Shown here: in pieces, positions 8,595 to 18,054 of the stretch
How positions within the stretch are numbered: position 1 is the stretch's first letter
How the letters are laid out: every line of letters starts with the position of its first letter
Assembly: GCA_964550125.1 (NCBI GenBank)
Contig: CAZJWC010000005.1
Location: 1-64,000 of the forward strand
Direction: 5' to 3'
DNA length: 64,000 nucleotides
Source of the DNA: CAZJWC01 sp964550125
GTDB lineage: Bacteria; Bacillota; Clostridia; Christensenellales; Borkfalkiaceae
Position numbers and translations under genes: made by a program
The notes under the pieces: model-generated
The model's database searches: none
Told to the model about the DNA's origin: nothing
The model's input: the letters and a program-made list of their open reading frames with translations, nothing else

Positions 8595-9650
8595 TTAAAT
8601 TATTACTAAAGGTTTAATTAGGTCAGCAGGTTTTTCCTTCATAAGTTGTAGGGCAGGCTCTACTCCTTTTAATCCTTTAAATTTATGAGTAATTAATTTT
8701 TCAGGGTGAATTCTATTTGTTTCAACTAATCTTGCAAGTTTTTCCAAACGAAGTCTACCTCCTGGCATCAAACCTCCAACTATGAGTTTGTGCCCCATGC
8801 CACACCCCCACTCAACTCTAGGAATTTTAACATAATCTCCTTCACCTAAATAGTTTACATTGCCTATCTTTCCAGCAGGTTTGAGCATACGAATTGCTTG
8901 GTCAAAAGTATCGTTGTTGCCACCTGCAATAACAATTCTATCAACACCCTTACCATGTGTTTTGTCTAATATTTGCCCAACAATATCTCCTTCTTTATAG
9001 TTGATAACATCAGTTGCACCAAATTCTAATGCAAGTTTTGAACAATTTTCTCTTGAGCCTACTGCATAAATATTTGCAGCACCTCTAATGGAAGCAGCAG
9101 CAACAGACATCAGTCCAACAGGTCCAATACCTATAACGGCAACGTTATCCCCAAACTGAATATCAGCAAGTTCAACGCCGTGAAATCCCGTAGGCACCAT
9201 ATCGCTTAACATACAAGCAGCACCTAAATCCATACCTTCAGGTAGTAAGGCTAAATTTCCGTCAGCATCATTTACATGAAAAAACTCACCAAAAACACCA
9301 TCTTTAAAGTTTGAAAACTTCCAACCTGAAAGCATCCCACTAGAGTGCATTGAATAGCCTTCTTGAGAGGCATAAGCGTTCCAGTCGGGCGTGATTGCAG
9401 AAATTAAAACTTTATCTCCTACCTTAAAATCTTTAACTAATGAACCAACCTCAACTACTTCTCCAACACCTTCGTGTCCTAAAATCATATTATGTCTATC
9501 GCCAATCGCACCAGCCCAAACGGTGTGAATATCCGAAGTACAAGGTGCTAATGCAATAGGCTTACAAATTGCATCTAATGGTCCACAAGTGGGAAATTCC
9601 TTTTCAATCCAACCTGTTTTTCCAATCTCTAACATTGCGTAACCTATCAT
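8595..9650 (-). CDS. NADP-dependent secondary-alcohol dehydrogenase (isopropanol dehydrogenase type)
   Basis: Zinc-dependent medium-chain dehydrogenase interconverting secondary alcohols and ketones. At 351 aa it lines up without gaps with the Clostridium beijerinckii / Thermoanaerobacter enzyme as recalled: catalytic zinc ligands C37, H59, E60 and D150 are all at the same numbers. The NADP(H)-selecting GSR follows the Rossmann GIGPVGL, and the tyrosine of VINYK is kept. It is convergent with the polysaccharide genes and has a good ribosome binding site (GGGAG). A TATAAT at 9682-9687 on its strand is the likely -10. Nothing links it to polymer synthesis; it looks like a metabolic gene lying within the locus. 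Confidence 0.93.
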   Translation of the reverse strand: MIGYAMLEIGKTGWIEKEFPTCGPLDAICKPIALAPCTSDIHTVWAGAIGDRHNMILGHEGVGEVVEVGSLVKDFKVGDKVLISAITPDWNAYASQEGYSMHSSGMLSGWKFSNFKDGVFGEFFHVNDADGNLALLPEGMDLGAACMLSDMVPTGFHGVELADIQFGDNVAVIGIGPVGLMSVAAASIRGAANIYAVGSRENCSKLALEFGATDVINYKEGDIVGQILDKTHGKGVDRIVIAGGNNDTFDQAIRMLKPAGKIGNVNYLGEGDYVKIPRVEWGCGMGHKLIVGGLMPGGRLRLEKLARLVETNRIHPEKLITHKFKGLKGVEPALQLMKEKPADLIKPLVII

Positions 9651-9770
9651 TGTAATCTCCCTTTAATTCATTTTCATTTATATTATAGTGAAAACAAACA
9701 AGTTTTATACAAGTTTAATCTTCAATCTTTTACGAGAACATTGTAAAATGTAGTCATATACTTGCTAATT

Positions 9771-9799
9771 TTGGCTTATTATGATATGATTATTATAAA
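9771..9799 (+). promoter_or_regulatory. promoter of the GT4-GT4-polymerase operon
   Basis: TTGGCT (9771-9776), a 17-bp spacer and TATAAA (9794-9799), ending 29 bp before the first glycosyltransferase start. Confidence 0.6.
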
Positions 9800-9828
9800 T
9801 TCTTGCAATATTTAAAGGGTGACTTATA

Positions 9829-11058
9829 ATGGAAAACTATTCAAAAGCGTTGCTTGTTTGTGCAGAATTTCCGTATGGAATAGGAACTGAAAATGTTTTT
9901 ATAAAAAACGAATTCAACTTACTATGCGAAAATTTTGAAAAGGTAACGATACTATCAACAAATAAAAAAGGGGAACTTTCCGTTACGCTACCTAAAAATG
10001 TTGATTTATTCAATATAAATATACAAAAATTTAATTTATTCAAATTTATAAAATGCTTTTTTAAGTTATTTTCAAAAACAACTAAAGATGAATTAAATTA
10101 CTCAAAAACAAACTTTAAGCAATATTCTTGGTTGACAAAAATTAAAGGCATTTTTAATTACTATTATTGCGAAAGTTTAATCTCAAAAAAAATCGAAAAA
10201 TTGTGCGACAACGATACAGTTGTTTATTCATACTGGTTGTCCTCTCGTGCTTATACAATGGCTAATCTTAAACTCAAGGGTAAAATCAAAAAAACGGTTT
10301 CCCGTTCACACCGTTTTGATTGTTATGTTGATAGAAATTATTTGCCATTTAGAAAAACCATCTTGCAGGGAATAGATGAAATATATTTTGTGTCGCAAGA
10401 CGGATTAAACGATTTTAAACAGAGAGTTTGCTCTACTATAAAAGAGTTTAATAGCAAACTTTATCTTTCAAGACTAGGCTTAGCAAATATGGAAGCAAAG
10501 AAAAACAACTCTCTACCTTTAGAGTATAAGGTTATTTGCACCTGTTCATATATCAAACAAGTTAAAAACCTTGATTTTTTAGTTGACGCTTTATCGAAAA
10601 TTGACGATATAAATATTAAATGGATTCACTTTGGAAGTGGTGACTTGTTTATTAAAATTCAAAACCTAGCACAAAATCTTCTATCTTGCAAGAACAATAT
10701 TTCTTTTGAATTTAAAGGAGAAACAGCCAACGATATTGTCCTTAACTATTACCAAACTCAACGAGTTGACCTTTTTATAAACTGTTCAATAAGCGAGGGT
10801 ATTCCCGTTTCAATTATGGAAGCACAACTTCACCAAATACCCACTATTGCTAAAGATGTAGGTGGAAATAGTGAAGTGGTTTTACCTGAATTATTGCTTG
10901 ATAAAAACGCAACTGCAGATGATTTTGCAAAAAAAATTGTTGAGTTTTTTAAAAGTGATACACACAAATATAGAGAAGAAGTAAGGCAAATCGTTTTAGA
11001 TAGGTTTGATGCAAAAAAAAATAACCAGCAATTTTTCGAAAGGATAAAGAAAAGATGA
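9829..11058 (+). CDS. family 4 glycosyltransferase (GT-B)
   Basis: GT-B-fold glycosyltransferase, 409 aa. The N-terminal acceptor domain begins KALLVCAEFPYGIGTEN. The C-terminal donor domain has WIHFGSGDL and ISEGIPVSIMEAQLHQIPTI, the E-x7-E-type nucleotide-sugar site of GT4, followed by DVGGNSEVV. No signal peptide or membrane segment is seen, so it is cytoplasmic or peripheral. It overlaps the next GT4 gene by four bases (ATGA). Sugar specificity cannot be read from the sequence. Confidence 0.88.
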   Translation: MENYSKALLVCAEFPYGIGTENVFIKNEFNLLCENFEKVTILSTNKKGELSVTLPKNVDLFNINIQKFNLFKFIKCFFKLFSKTTKDELNYSKTNFKQYSWLTKIKGIFNYYYCESLISKKIEKLCDNDTVVYSYWLSSRAYTMANLKLKGKIKKTVSRSHRFDCYVDRNYLPFRKTILQGIDEIYFVSQDGLNDFKQRVCSTIKEFNSKLYLSRLGLANMEAKKNNSLPLEYKVICTCSYIKQVKNLDFLVDALSKIDDINIKWIHFGSGDLFIKIQNLAQNLLSCKNNISFEFKGETANDIVLNYYQTQRVDLFINCSISEGIPVSIMEAQLHQIPTIAKDVGGNSEVVLPELLLDKNATADDFAKKIVEFFKSDTHKYREEVRQIVLDRFDAKKNNQQFFERIKKR

Positions 11059-12131
11059 AAATTATACAAATTATTCCATCATTTGATGTTGCCGGTGCAG
11101 AGAAAATGTGTGAAACTTTAATTTGTGAACAAATTAAAGAAAATGAAGTACAAGTTATATCTCTATATTCTAACAAGACCTGGATAACTGAAAATCTTGA
11201 AAAAAAAGGCGTAAAAATTTTTTACCTTGATAAAAAAAGAGGTTTCCAGCCTGGAATAATCAAAAAAATTAAAAAGATAATTAAAGAGTTTAATCCTGAC
11301 ATTATTCACTCACATCTATACGCAGTAAAATATGCTTTGCTTGCATCAAATCATAATAAAAAACTAAAAGTTATACATACCGTTCATAATATCGCTTCAA
11401 AAGAGCAGGGAAAACTCGATAGACTATTTACTAAATTTTTCATAAAAAGAAAAAAACTAATTCCTGTGGGTATTTCCCCAATAATAAAGGAAAGTATAAA
11501 AAACGAGTACGAACCCAAATTTGAAGTTCCTATGATTTTTAACGGAATAGATATATCAAAATGCACGACAACCACTCATAATGACAAGACAATTAATATT
11601 ATAAATGTTGCCAGATTTAGTGAACAAAAAAATCAAAAAATGCTTGTTGAGGCTTTTTCTATATGTAAGAGAAAATTTGACAACATAAAATTATCCTTTA
11701 TCGGTACGGGAGAAGAAGTTGACGAAGTGAAAGACTATGTAAAACAACTAGGTTTAGAAAAGGACATAAACTTCCTTGGACTGCAAGAAAATGTATACCA
11801 ATATTTAAGTATGAGTGATATTTTCGTTTTATCATCATTATACGAAGGTATGCCTATCAGTTTAATTGAAGCAATGGCTTCCTCCCTTGTATGTGTTTGT
11901 ACAAAAGTTGGTGGAATAGCAGATATGCTTGAAGATAATGTTTCAGGTATTTTAGTAAATGTAAATGCAAACGAACTCGCAAACGGTTTAGAAAAGATTA
12001 TTAGCGATAAAAACTTTAGAGAAAAACTTGCTAAAAAAGCAAAAGAAAAATCTAATGAATTTTCATCAATAAGTATGGAAAAGAATTATAAAAAATTATA
12101 TGAAGAAATTATAAATGGAAAATGTAATTGA
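11055..12131 (+). CDS. family 4 glycosyltransferase (GT-B)
   Basis: 358 aa. The N-terminus has IPSFDVAGAEKM, the glycine-rich acceptor-domain loop of GT4, then DIIHSHLYAVKYA and HTVHN. The donor domain carries NVARFSEQKNQ, FIGTGEE and SSLYEGMPISLIEAMA with the conserved E-x7-E. This is typical of capsule and exopolysaccharide GT4 enzymes (EpsF/WbnK-like). It overlaps its upstream neighbour by four bases and its 3' end overlaps the polymerase start by 17 bases, so all three are translationally coupled. Confidence 0.9.
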   Translation: MKIIQIIPSFDVAGAEKMCETLICEQIKENEVQVISLYSNKTWITENLEKKGVKIFYLDKKRGFQPGIIKKIKKIIKEFNPDIIHSHLYAVKYALLASNHNKKLKVIHTVHNIASKEQGKLDRLFTKFFIKRKKLIPVGISPIIKESIKNEYEPKFEVPMIFNGIDISKCTTTTHNDKTINIINVARFSEQKNQKMLVEAFSICKRKFDNIKLSFIGTGEEVDEVKDYVKQLGLEKDINFLGLQENVYQYLSMSDIFVLSSLYEGMPISLIEAMASSLVCVCTKVGGIADMLEDNVSGILVNVNANELANGLEKIISDKNFREKLAKKAKEKSNEFSSISMEKNYKKLYEEIINGKCN

Positions 12132-13302
12132 AAACAAAAAAGAATTAAAACTTGATAAAACAATAAAATTTGACATACTTGACTATGTTTTTGCTATAAT
12201 GTGTTTTTTGTTATTTACTTTAAACTACTCATCTGGCTGGAACAACATAGTAAATGTTATAATAATGGCATTTTGTGGATTATGTGTATTATTTAATTTT
12301 GACAGAGGAGTTAAAAATTGGACATATTTGTTATGGTATCTCGCTTTCATCCTTATAAGTTGCTTATGCACTCTACTTGCTAAAGATATTAGCGTAAGTT
12401 TTTCCAAACTGTTTACAATCTGCTTAATACTTTTAATTGTAGTTTCTCTAACGCTTTATGTTGATAGTCTTGAAAGAATTGAAAAAATATGTCAAATATT
12501 GTACTTTACTTTAATAGTTGTCGTACTATATCTTTTATTAAATGAAAATCTTTTTTCAGGAACTAGATTGGGAACTTCAATCGGTGATCAAAATACAATA
12601 GGTATTTATATATCCTGTCTTTCAATTTTTACATTCGCAGAAATGTCAAAGAAATTTAGTGTACTTAAACTAATAGCCTTTATTTTTTCTGTTTTAGGAA
12701 TTTTGCTAACAGGTTCAAGAACAAGTTTATTGTGCTGGGGATGTGGTATATCCGTATTCTTTATTCTTAACTACAAAATAAGACTAAGATATATTATCCT
12801 ATTTCTTGCAGGACTGTTTACATTATATTATCTAATTTTCAAAGTTGAGTTGTTTTACAATGTATTAGGAATAAGAATTGAATCGATGTTTGAGATATTA
12901 TCAGGTCAACAATCAAGTATAAATGAAGGTTCTACAACTACTAGACTTACTTACTTAAATGAGGGTTGGTTACTGTTCCTACAAAAACCTTTACTTGGAT
13001 TTGGCTACGACTATTTTTCAACCATTTTTAATACCTTTTCGCATTGCAACTACATTGAACTGTTAGTAAGTGGTGGATTAGTATTGTTAATTGCTTACTA
13101 TTCAATTTATGTTTATATCTTTTCGTCAGCAATTAAAATAAAAGATAGAAGATATAGAGCATTGATTATATCAATGGCAATTTGTTTATTAGTTTCGGAT
13201 ATTCTACTTGTAAAATTCTATCAAAAACCTGAAATTCTATTTATAGGTCTTATATGTACCTTCATTTCAATAATAAGAAAAAAAGAAACAAGTTTAGCGT
13301 AA
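12115..13302 (+). CDS. O-antigen-ligase/polymerase-like membrane protein (Wzy candidate)
   Basis: 395 aa, with about ten to eleven hydrophobic segments. The large outer loop before the C-terminal helices contains RLTYLNEGWLLFLQKPLLG followed by GYDYFSTIFNTFSHCNYIELL. This is the 'R...f..kPllGvG....hN.yie' signature of the O-antigen ligase/polymerase family (PF04932 type). Together with a Wzx-like flippase in the same locus it is the best candidate for block polymerisation of repeat units on the outer face. The stop codon lies in the loop of a bidirectional terminator. Confidence 0.85.
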   Translation: MENVIENKKELKLDKTIKFDILDYVFAIMCFLLFTLNYSSGWNNIVNVIIMAFCGLCVLFNFDRGVKNWTYLLWYLAFILISCLCTLLAKDISVSFSKLFTICLILLIVVSLTLYVDSLERIEKICQILYFTLIVVVLYLLLNENLFSGTRLGTSIGDQNTIGIYISCLSIFTFAEMSKKFSVLKLIAFIFSVLGILLTGSRTSLLCWGCGISVFFILNYKIRLRYIILFLAGLFTLYYLIFKVELFYNVLGIRIESMFEILSGQQSSINEGSTTTRLTYLNEGWLLFLQKPLLGFGYDYFSTIFNTFSHCNYIELLVSGGLVLLIAYYSIYVYIFSSAIKIKDRRYRALIISMAICLLVSDILLVKFYQKPEILFIGLICTFISIIRKKETSLA

Positions 13303-13320
13303 GCCAAACTTGTTTCTTTT
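13281..13320. terminator. bidirectional terminator embedded in two convergent gene ends
   Basis: Left arm AAAAGAAACAAGTTT (13281-13295) pairs perfectly with 13306-13320. The left arm is inside the polymerase coding sequence, whose stop is in the loop, and the right arm reaches the stop codon of the convergent aldehyde dehydrogenase. It is a very compact gene junction. Confidence 0.85.
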
Positions 13321-14695
13321 ATTTTAAGAATTTTTTAATAATCTTATCGTCCTTTTTTGTGATAGGTTGATATCTCATAGATAAATCTATCTTAGTTCCT
13401 TTCTCTACGACACTTTTATAATGAGTGAAAGTATCAAATCCCGTCTTACCATGATAAGCCCCTATTCCACTTTGTTTTAATCCCCCAAATGGCAATTCGT
13501 TTGAAACTATATGAGATATGGTGTCATTAATGCAACCACCACCAAAATCGCAATCTTCAATTACTTTATCAATATTCTCTCTCGAATAAGAAAACAGGTA
13601 GAGAGCAAGAGGTTTGTTTAAAGAATTTACTTTTTTTATAGCCTCGTCAAAAGTATTATATTCCACGATAGGCAATATAGGTCCAAAAATTTCCTCCTGC
13701 ATAGGTTGTTCATCAAAAGTGGAAGATATTAAAGTTGGTTCAATTTTTAGCGATTTTTCATCAAATCTACCGCCGTAAATTAAGTTTTTTTCATCAATCA
13801 ACTTTTTTGATGATTCAAACTGCTTCTTGTTTACAAGTTTAGGATAATTATCATTTTTTAAAGGATTTTCACCATATTGCAATACTATTTGCTTTTTTAG
13901 TTCTTCAATAAGTTGTGTCTTTATTTTTTTATCGCACAAAACATAGTCGGGAGCAATACAAGTTTGACCTGCATTTAAGCATTTTCCAAAAATAATTCTC
14001 TTGGCTGACAATTTTAGATTTGCACTTTCATCTACAATACAGGGACTTTTACCTCCAAGTTCTAGTGTAACAGGAATAAAACGCTCGGCTGTTTTTTTCA
14101 GTACAATTTTTCCAACTTTTGTACTTCCCGTAAAAAACACATAATCAAAATCCTGCTCTAATAAAAGTTCAGCGTCCTCTTTTCCACCTATTACAGTATA
14201 AACCTCCTCGTCATTAAAGGTTTTGTCAATTAGTTTTTTAATAATTTGTTGTGTTTGAGTGGAAAATTCACTAGGCTTTAAAACTACACTATTACCAGCA
14301 CTTACAGCGTCTATTAAAGGTATTAGAGTAAGCATAAAAGGATAATTCCAAGGGCTTAAAATCAACACTTGTCCATACGCACAAGGCAACTTATAACTCT
14401 TGGCAGGGAATAAAGATAAGGAAGTTTTTACCTTTTGTTTTTTTGCAAACTTTTTTACATTTTTGACCATATAAGAAATTTCACTTAAAACCATACCTAT
14501 TTCCGTCATATAACTCTCGCTTGCTGACTTGTTTAGGTCGATTTTCAATGCTTGACAAATCTCATCCTCCATATCAAGAATATTAGTTTTCAATTTTTTT
14601 AGCATACTTATTCTATAATTCAAATCTTTAAGTTTGCTATTTATTAAACTTTCTTTTTGAACTTTTACTTTAGATAAAAGCAACTCGGCTTCCAT
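13319..14695 (-). CDS. aldehyde dehydrogenase (class 3 / fatty-aldehyde type)
   Basis: NAD(P)-dependent oxidation of an aldehyde to the acid, 458 aa. The fold markers are all present: SPWNYPF (about 114-120), FTGSTKVGK (188-196), the general base E212 in LELGGKSP, and catalytic C246 in NAGQTCIAPD. The short N-terminus matches the class 3 family (Bacillus YwdH-like). It has its own promoter (14746-14774) and ribosome binding site GAGG. Like the alcohol dehydrogenase at 8595 it is on the opposite strand to the polysaccharide genes; the two might share a metabolite chain, but that is only inference. Confidence 0.93.
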   Translation of the reverse strand: MEAELLLSKVKVQKESLINSKLKDLNYRISMLKKLKTNILDMEDEICQALKIDLNKSASESYMTEIGMVLSEISYMVKNVKKFAKKQKVKTSLSLFPAKSYKLPCAYGQVLILSPWNYPFMLTLIPLIDAVSAGNSVVLKPSEFSTQTQQIIKKLIDKTFNDEEVYTVIGGKEDAELLLEQDFDYVFFTGSTKVGKIVLKKTAERFIPVTLELGGKSPCIVDESANLKLSAKRIIFGKCLNAGQTCIAPDYVLCDKKIKTQLIEELKKQIVLQYGENPLKNDNYPKLVNKKQFESSKKLIDEKNLIYGGRFDEKSLKIEPTLISSTFDEQPMQEEIFGPILPIVEYNTFDEAIKKVNSLNKPLALYLFSYSRENIDKVIEDCDFGGGCINDTISHIVSNELPFGGLKQSGIGAYHGKTGFDTFTHYKSVVEKGTKIDLSMRYQPITKKDDKIIKKFLK

Positions 14696-14745
14696 TTTTT
14701 ACCTCAAATATAATTTATTTTGAAAAATTGTTTTAACAGTTTTTT

Positions 14746-14774
14746 ATGATACCACCTTTATTCCTTTCTTGCAA
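14746..14774 (-). promoter_or_regulatory. promoter of aldehyde dehydrogenase
   Basis: On the reverse strand TTGCAA (14769-14774), a 17-bp spacer and TATCAT (14746-14751) with extended -10 TGG. Confidence 0.65.
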
Positions 14775-14857
14775 CAGTTTTTAATTTATTTTCTTGTCAG
14801 TTAAACAAAAAGTAAATTCATTTTACAATTATAATTTTGTTATTATAAGGAGAAAAA

Positions 14858-16915
14858 ATGTTAGCAAAAATTATTGAAAAAAAATTAGTATTTTACGAAA
14901 GAACACTGCTTTTTGAAGATGAAAACAATGTTGACGAATTGATTGTAACTGCACAAAGATTTTATAACGAAAAGGATTTATCAACCTTTTTAGCCTACGC
15001 TAAACTTGAATTTGAAGACAAAAGCACTTCTAAAGAACCTATGCAAATGTCAATAGACGATGAAGAAATTACTCTTTCATTGACCTTTTTACGCTCTCAA
15101 TTAGGTGAAGGAATAATTAAAATACAGGTCGTTTTTGAAAACAGCAACGACTGTATATTAAGCACTTCTATTGAAGATATTGTTGTTAATTCTTCAATAG
15201 ATGCTGACAGTCAAATTCCTCTACAAAATCAAAACATTGTACAAAGTTTTTCCTCTCATATCAGCAATACTGACAATCCTCACAAAGTTACTATTGAGCA
15301 ACTTGACGGCTTACCAGCCAACACATCTTATGGAAAGGAAATTTCTACTGAAGGGGAATTTTTATTGCTTAAAGACCAAAATGGAAATGAGATTTCTAAA
15401 ACGGCTTGCATTGAAAATAAAACAATAACTGCCAAAAAAACCACTTTATCAAATAATCTACTTCCATTTTGCACAATAAAAAAAGGATATTATAAGCAAG
15501 ACGGAACAATCGCAGATGACGGCTATCACTACTATGTAAAAATTCCTACCTCATTGATAAATAAAGGTTTTTTATATGTTGATAGGCCTACTTGGTATTC
15601 ACTTGATGAAATTTCAATTACAGCACTAGATGGTGAGGATAATATTCTTGAGTGTTGTAGTCCATTAGCCACTCTTTTTACAGGAGAATATATTTCAGCA
15701 TACGTTCAAAACACGAGAATACAAAACTTGGCAGTGAACGATTACCTAAGCACTATTAAAATACTCTCAAGCGAAGTTAAATATATAGTGGTCAATACCT
15801 CAATGCCTAGTAAAGTTGTAGTAAAAAATATAATACAAGAAGATGAATATTTTGGTGGAGAATTGATATCTAAAAATGACCTTCCGTTTCACGCAAATCT
15901 TTTAAATTCAGCCTATAAAAATACCAGATTTTATTTAGGCTTGAAAGGAGAAATGCTTGGTTCAAACTACCTGGATTTTTATTTGATAGACATAAGAAAA
16001 ACTCAAGGTGGAATTTTCCTTGCGAATTTTAACCTTGAAGAAACAGACGGCAAATGCATCTTTTATGATGAAAATCTAAATTTCATTTCCTGCATCACCT
16101 CCGGCACAAAGTTTACAGCACCTCAAAATGCCTGTTATCTTGGTTTAAACACTCCTATTGATGATAATAACGAAAAAAATTTAGGATTATTTATCGAAAA
16201 TGGTGAAAGCGAAATTACAATAAATGCAAACGCAATATATGGAGATATAGTCTACCATAACTTATCCAACAAAATTTGGTGTTCATTAGGCGACACAATG
16301 ACGAGAAGTGGAAAATGGCAAAGTTATGTACTCTCAAAGTTTAAAACTTTAACCCATATTAATTGTGGACTTGATAACTCTATCTTGACAGGTTCAACCG
16401 GTTTAACATGTGATGAAAGACTAGGAATAGGGGAGTACGAAAACGCAACCCTAGTTACGATAAACGATAACACAGTCAATACCCTGCTACCTAATAACCC
16501 TGACATTATTACAATTTGGGGTGGATTATACGACTTGTATAGTTCTTTAGCAACTATCGGTGATAACAGCGAACTCGACAATGAACTCTCATCAAAAAAC
16601 ACAGCAACAGTATATGGTGCACTCTCCTACCTTGTTGAAAAAATTCTTTCAATCAAACCAACTTGTAAAATAGTTTTAATGACGCAATATGAAGTACAAA
16701 ATAACCAAACAATAAATTTTAATTTAAAAAAATTAAATACTGCTATAAAAGAGGTTGCAAGTTATTATTCTTTACCATGCGTTGAACTAGATAAATGTTC
16801 ATTTGTAAATAAAAACACATTTGAAAATTATCTAATAAACGGAGTAACCCCTAATAACGCACTATACAATCAAATAGGTCAATATGTTGTTGATATATTA
16901 AAGAATATAACATAA
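14858..16915 (+). CDS. phage-tail-like protein with degenerate SGNH-hydrolase domain
   Basis: 685 aa without signal peptide. Residues 1 to about 115 resemble the N-terminal domain of Firmicutes phage baseplate/tail proteins (BppU-like: ERTLLFEDE...ELIVTAQRFYNEKDLS). HISNTDNPHKVT near residue 140 is the NPHxVT motif common in phage tail fibres. The last 215 residues have the layout of phage-type SGNH esterases, but the catalytic positions are changed. The GDS serine is T480 (GDT), the GxND asparagine is Y558 (GGLYDL), and the D and H of DGxHPN are N661 and T664 (NGVTPNN). It is therefore probably not an esterase; a glycan-binding or structural role is inferred. Good ribosome binding site AAGGAG; terminator follows. 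Confidence 0.7.
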   Translation: MLAKIIEKKLVFYERTLLFEDENNVDELIVTAQRFYNEKDLSTFLAYAKLEFEDKSTSKEPMQMSIDDEEITLSLTFLRSQLGEGIIKIQVVFENSNDCILSTSIEDIVVNSSIDADSQIPLQNQNIVQSFSSHISNTDNPHKVTIEQLDGLPANTSYGKEISTEGEFLLLKDQNGNEISKTACIENKTITAKKTTLSNNLLPFCTIKKGYYKQDGTIADDGYHYYVKIPTSLINKGFLYVDRPTWYSLDEISITALDGEDNILECCSPLATLFTGEYISAYVQNTRIQNLAVNDYLSTIKILSSEVKYIVVNTSMPSKVVVKNIIQEDEYFGGELISKNDLPFHANLLNSAYKNTRFYLGLKGEMLGSNYLDFYLIDIRKTQGGIFLANFNLEETDGKCIFYDENLNFISCITSGTKFTAPQNACYLGLNTPIDDNNEKNLGLFIENGESEITINANAIYGDIVYHNLSNKIWCSLGDTMTRSGKWQSYVLSKFKTLTHINCGLDNSILTGSTGLTCDERLGIGEYENATLVTINDNTVNTLLPNNPDIITIWGGLYDLYSSLATIGDNSELDNELSSKNTATVYGALSYLVEKILSIKPTCKIVLMTQYEVQNNQTINFNLKKLNTAIKEVASYYSLPCVELDKCSFVNKNTFENYLINGVTPNNALYNQIGQYVVDILKNIT

Positions 16916-16935
16916 AAGAGGCTATTGCCTCTTTT
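16914..16935. terminator. bidirectional terminator between convergent genes
   Basis: Perfect stem AAAAGAGGC/GCCTCTTTT with loop TATT. It overlaps the stop codons of the SGNH-like gene (+) and the GT2 gene (-). Confidence 0.85.
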
Positions 16936-17950
16936 ATACTTTTCTTATCTTTCTTAAAAAAATCAAGAAGTTAATCATATTTAACCTAATAAAGAAAAGA
17001 TATATTCGCAATCTTCTTGACAAATATTTAATAGGAGTTTTTTTTAAAGTTTTCTTAAAAAATGTATCTTTATAAATCGTCTTTATTATTCTTCTTTTTT
17101 CCTTTCTCTTCAACTTAGAATCAATAATTATTTTTTCAAACTCATAGCATACAAAATTTATAAAATGAAGATTTATTTGTTCACAAAAATCATGCTCAAC
17201 TTTTGAATTTATCTCATCGAGTGCAAATTTTAGATTTTTAAGTTGCTCATAGTTTTTGTGGTTGTATTTTTTTAACATTGAAGTTGAGTGTATACGATAA
17301 TGATATGGATAAAAATCTTTTATAAAAAAAACATTTTTTATTTTATTAAAAACAGATAAAGTCATTACCGAATCTTCGCCTATTGAGACGTTCTCTTTGC
17401 ACTCACCTAAACATTGAAGTAAAACTTCTCGCCTTACTAATTTAACCCATCTTGCCGGATTTAAACCTGATTTATGCGTGTTTTTATTATAAAAAATGCA
17501 AGGAAAGATTTTTTGTTTTATATCTTCAAAAAGGTATAAACCATTAAAATTGGTTGGGACAGGAATAGAACCGTTTCCAGTTTCCATAATTGAGCCAACG
17601 CAAACAACATCCACTTTTTCATTTTGAGCAAATGAAAGCATATTTTCAAACATATCTCCGTCAATCCAATCGTCAGAATCAACAAATCCTATATATTCCC
17701 CTTGTGCTTTTCTTACTCCATATTTCCAAGCAGACATCAAACCACCATTTTCTTTGCTGAAAATTTTTACTCGGTTATCGTTGCTTGCCCATTTTTCACA
17801 CTTGTCCTTGGAACTATCGGTTGAACCATCATTGACTACGATTATTTCCATTTCTTGAGCGTTATTTTTTAATAATGACTCAAAACATTTATCTATGTAA
17901 TTTTCAACATTGTATACTGGAACAACAATACTTAGATTCATTAAAATCAT
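16934..17950 (-). CDS. family 2 glycosyltransferase
   Basis: GT-A fold. The sequence opens with SIVVPVYNVENYIDKC, then VNDGSTDSS (nucleotide binding) and FVDSDDWID, the DxD-type metal site. The C-terminal 100 residues are lysine-rich with no clear membrane segment. Two starts are possible: ATG 17950, only 2 bp from GGAGG, and ATG 17941, 11 bp away, which gives the usual MNLSIVVPVYN beginning. The gene is divergent from the next operon with its own strong promoter, so it is transcribed separately from the rest of the locus. Confidence 0.88.
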   Translation of the reverse strand: MILMNLSIVVPVYNVENYIDKCFESLLKNNAQEMEIIVVNDGSTDSSKDKCEKWASNDNRVKIFSKENGGLMSAWKYGVRKAQGEYIGFVDSDDWIDGDMFENMLSFAQNEKVDVVCVGSIMETGNGSIPVPTNFNGLYLFEDIKQKIFPCIFYNKNTHKSGLNPARWVKLVRREVLLQCLGECKENVSIGEDSVMTLSVFNKIKNVFFIKDFYPYHYRIHSTSMLKKYNHKNYEQLKNLKFALDEINSKVEHDFCEQINLHFINFVCYEFEKIIIDSKLKRKEKRRIIKTIYKDTFFKKTLKKTPIKYLSRRLRIYLFFIRLNMINFLIFLRKIRKV

Positions 17951-17975
17951 TTCCTCCGTTTAGTAAATTATTCAA

Positions 17976-18004
17976 AGTATAACACAAATAGAAAAATATG
18001 TAAA
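17976..18004 (-). promoter_or_regulatory. promoter of reverse-strand GT2
   Basis: Reverse strand TTTACA (17999-18004), a 17-bp spacer and TATACT (17976-17981), 26 bp from the start codon. It is one half of a divergent promoter pair. Confidence 0.75.
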
Positions 18005-18054
18005 GATGAAGCAACAAATGCGAATTTCGCTTTAATTTTAGAGAATTGAAACCC

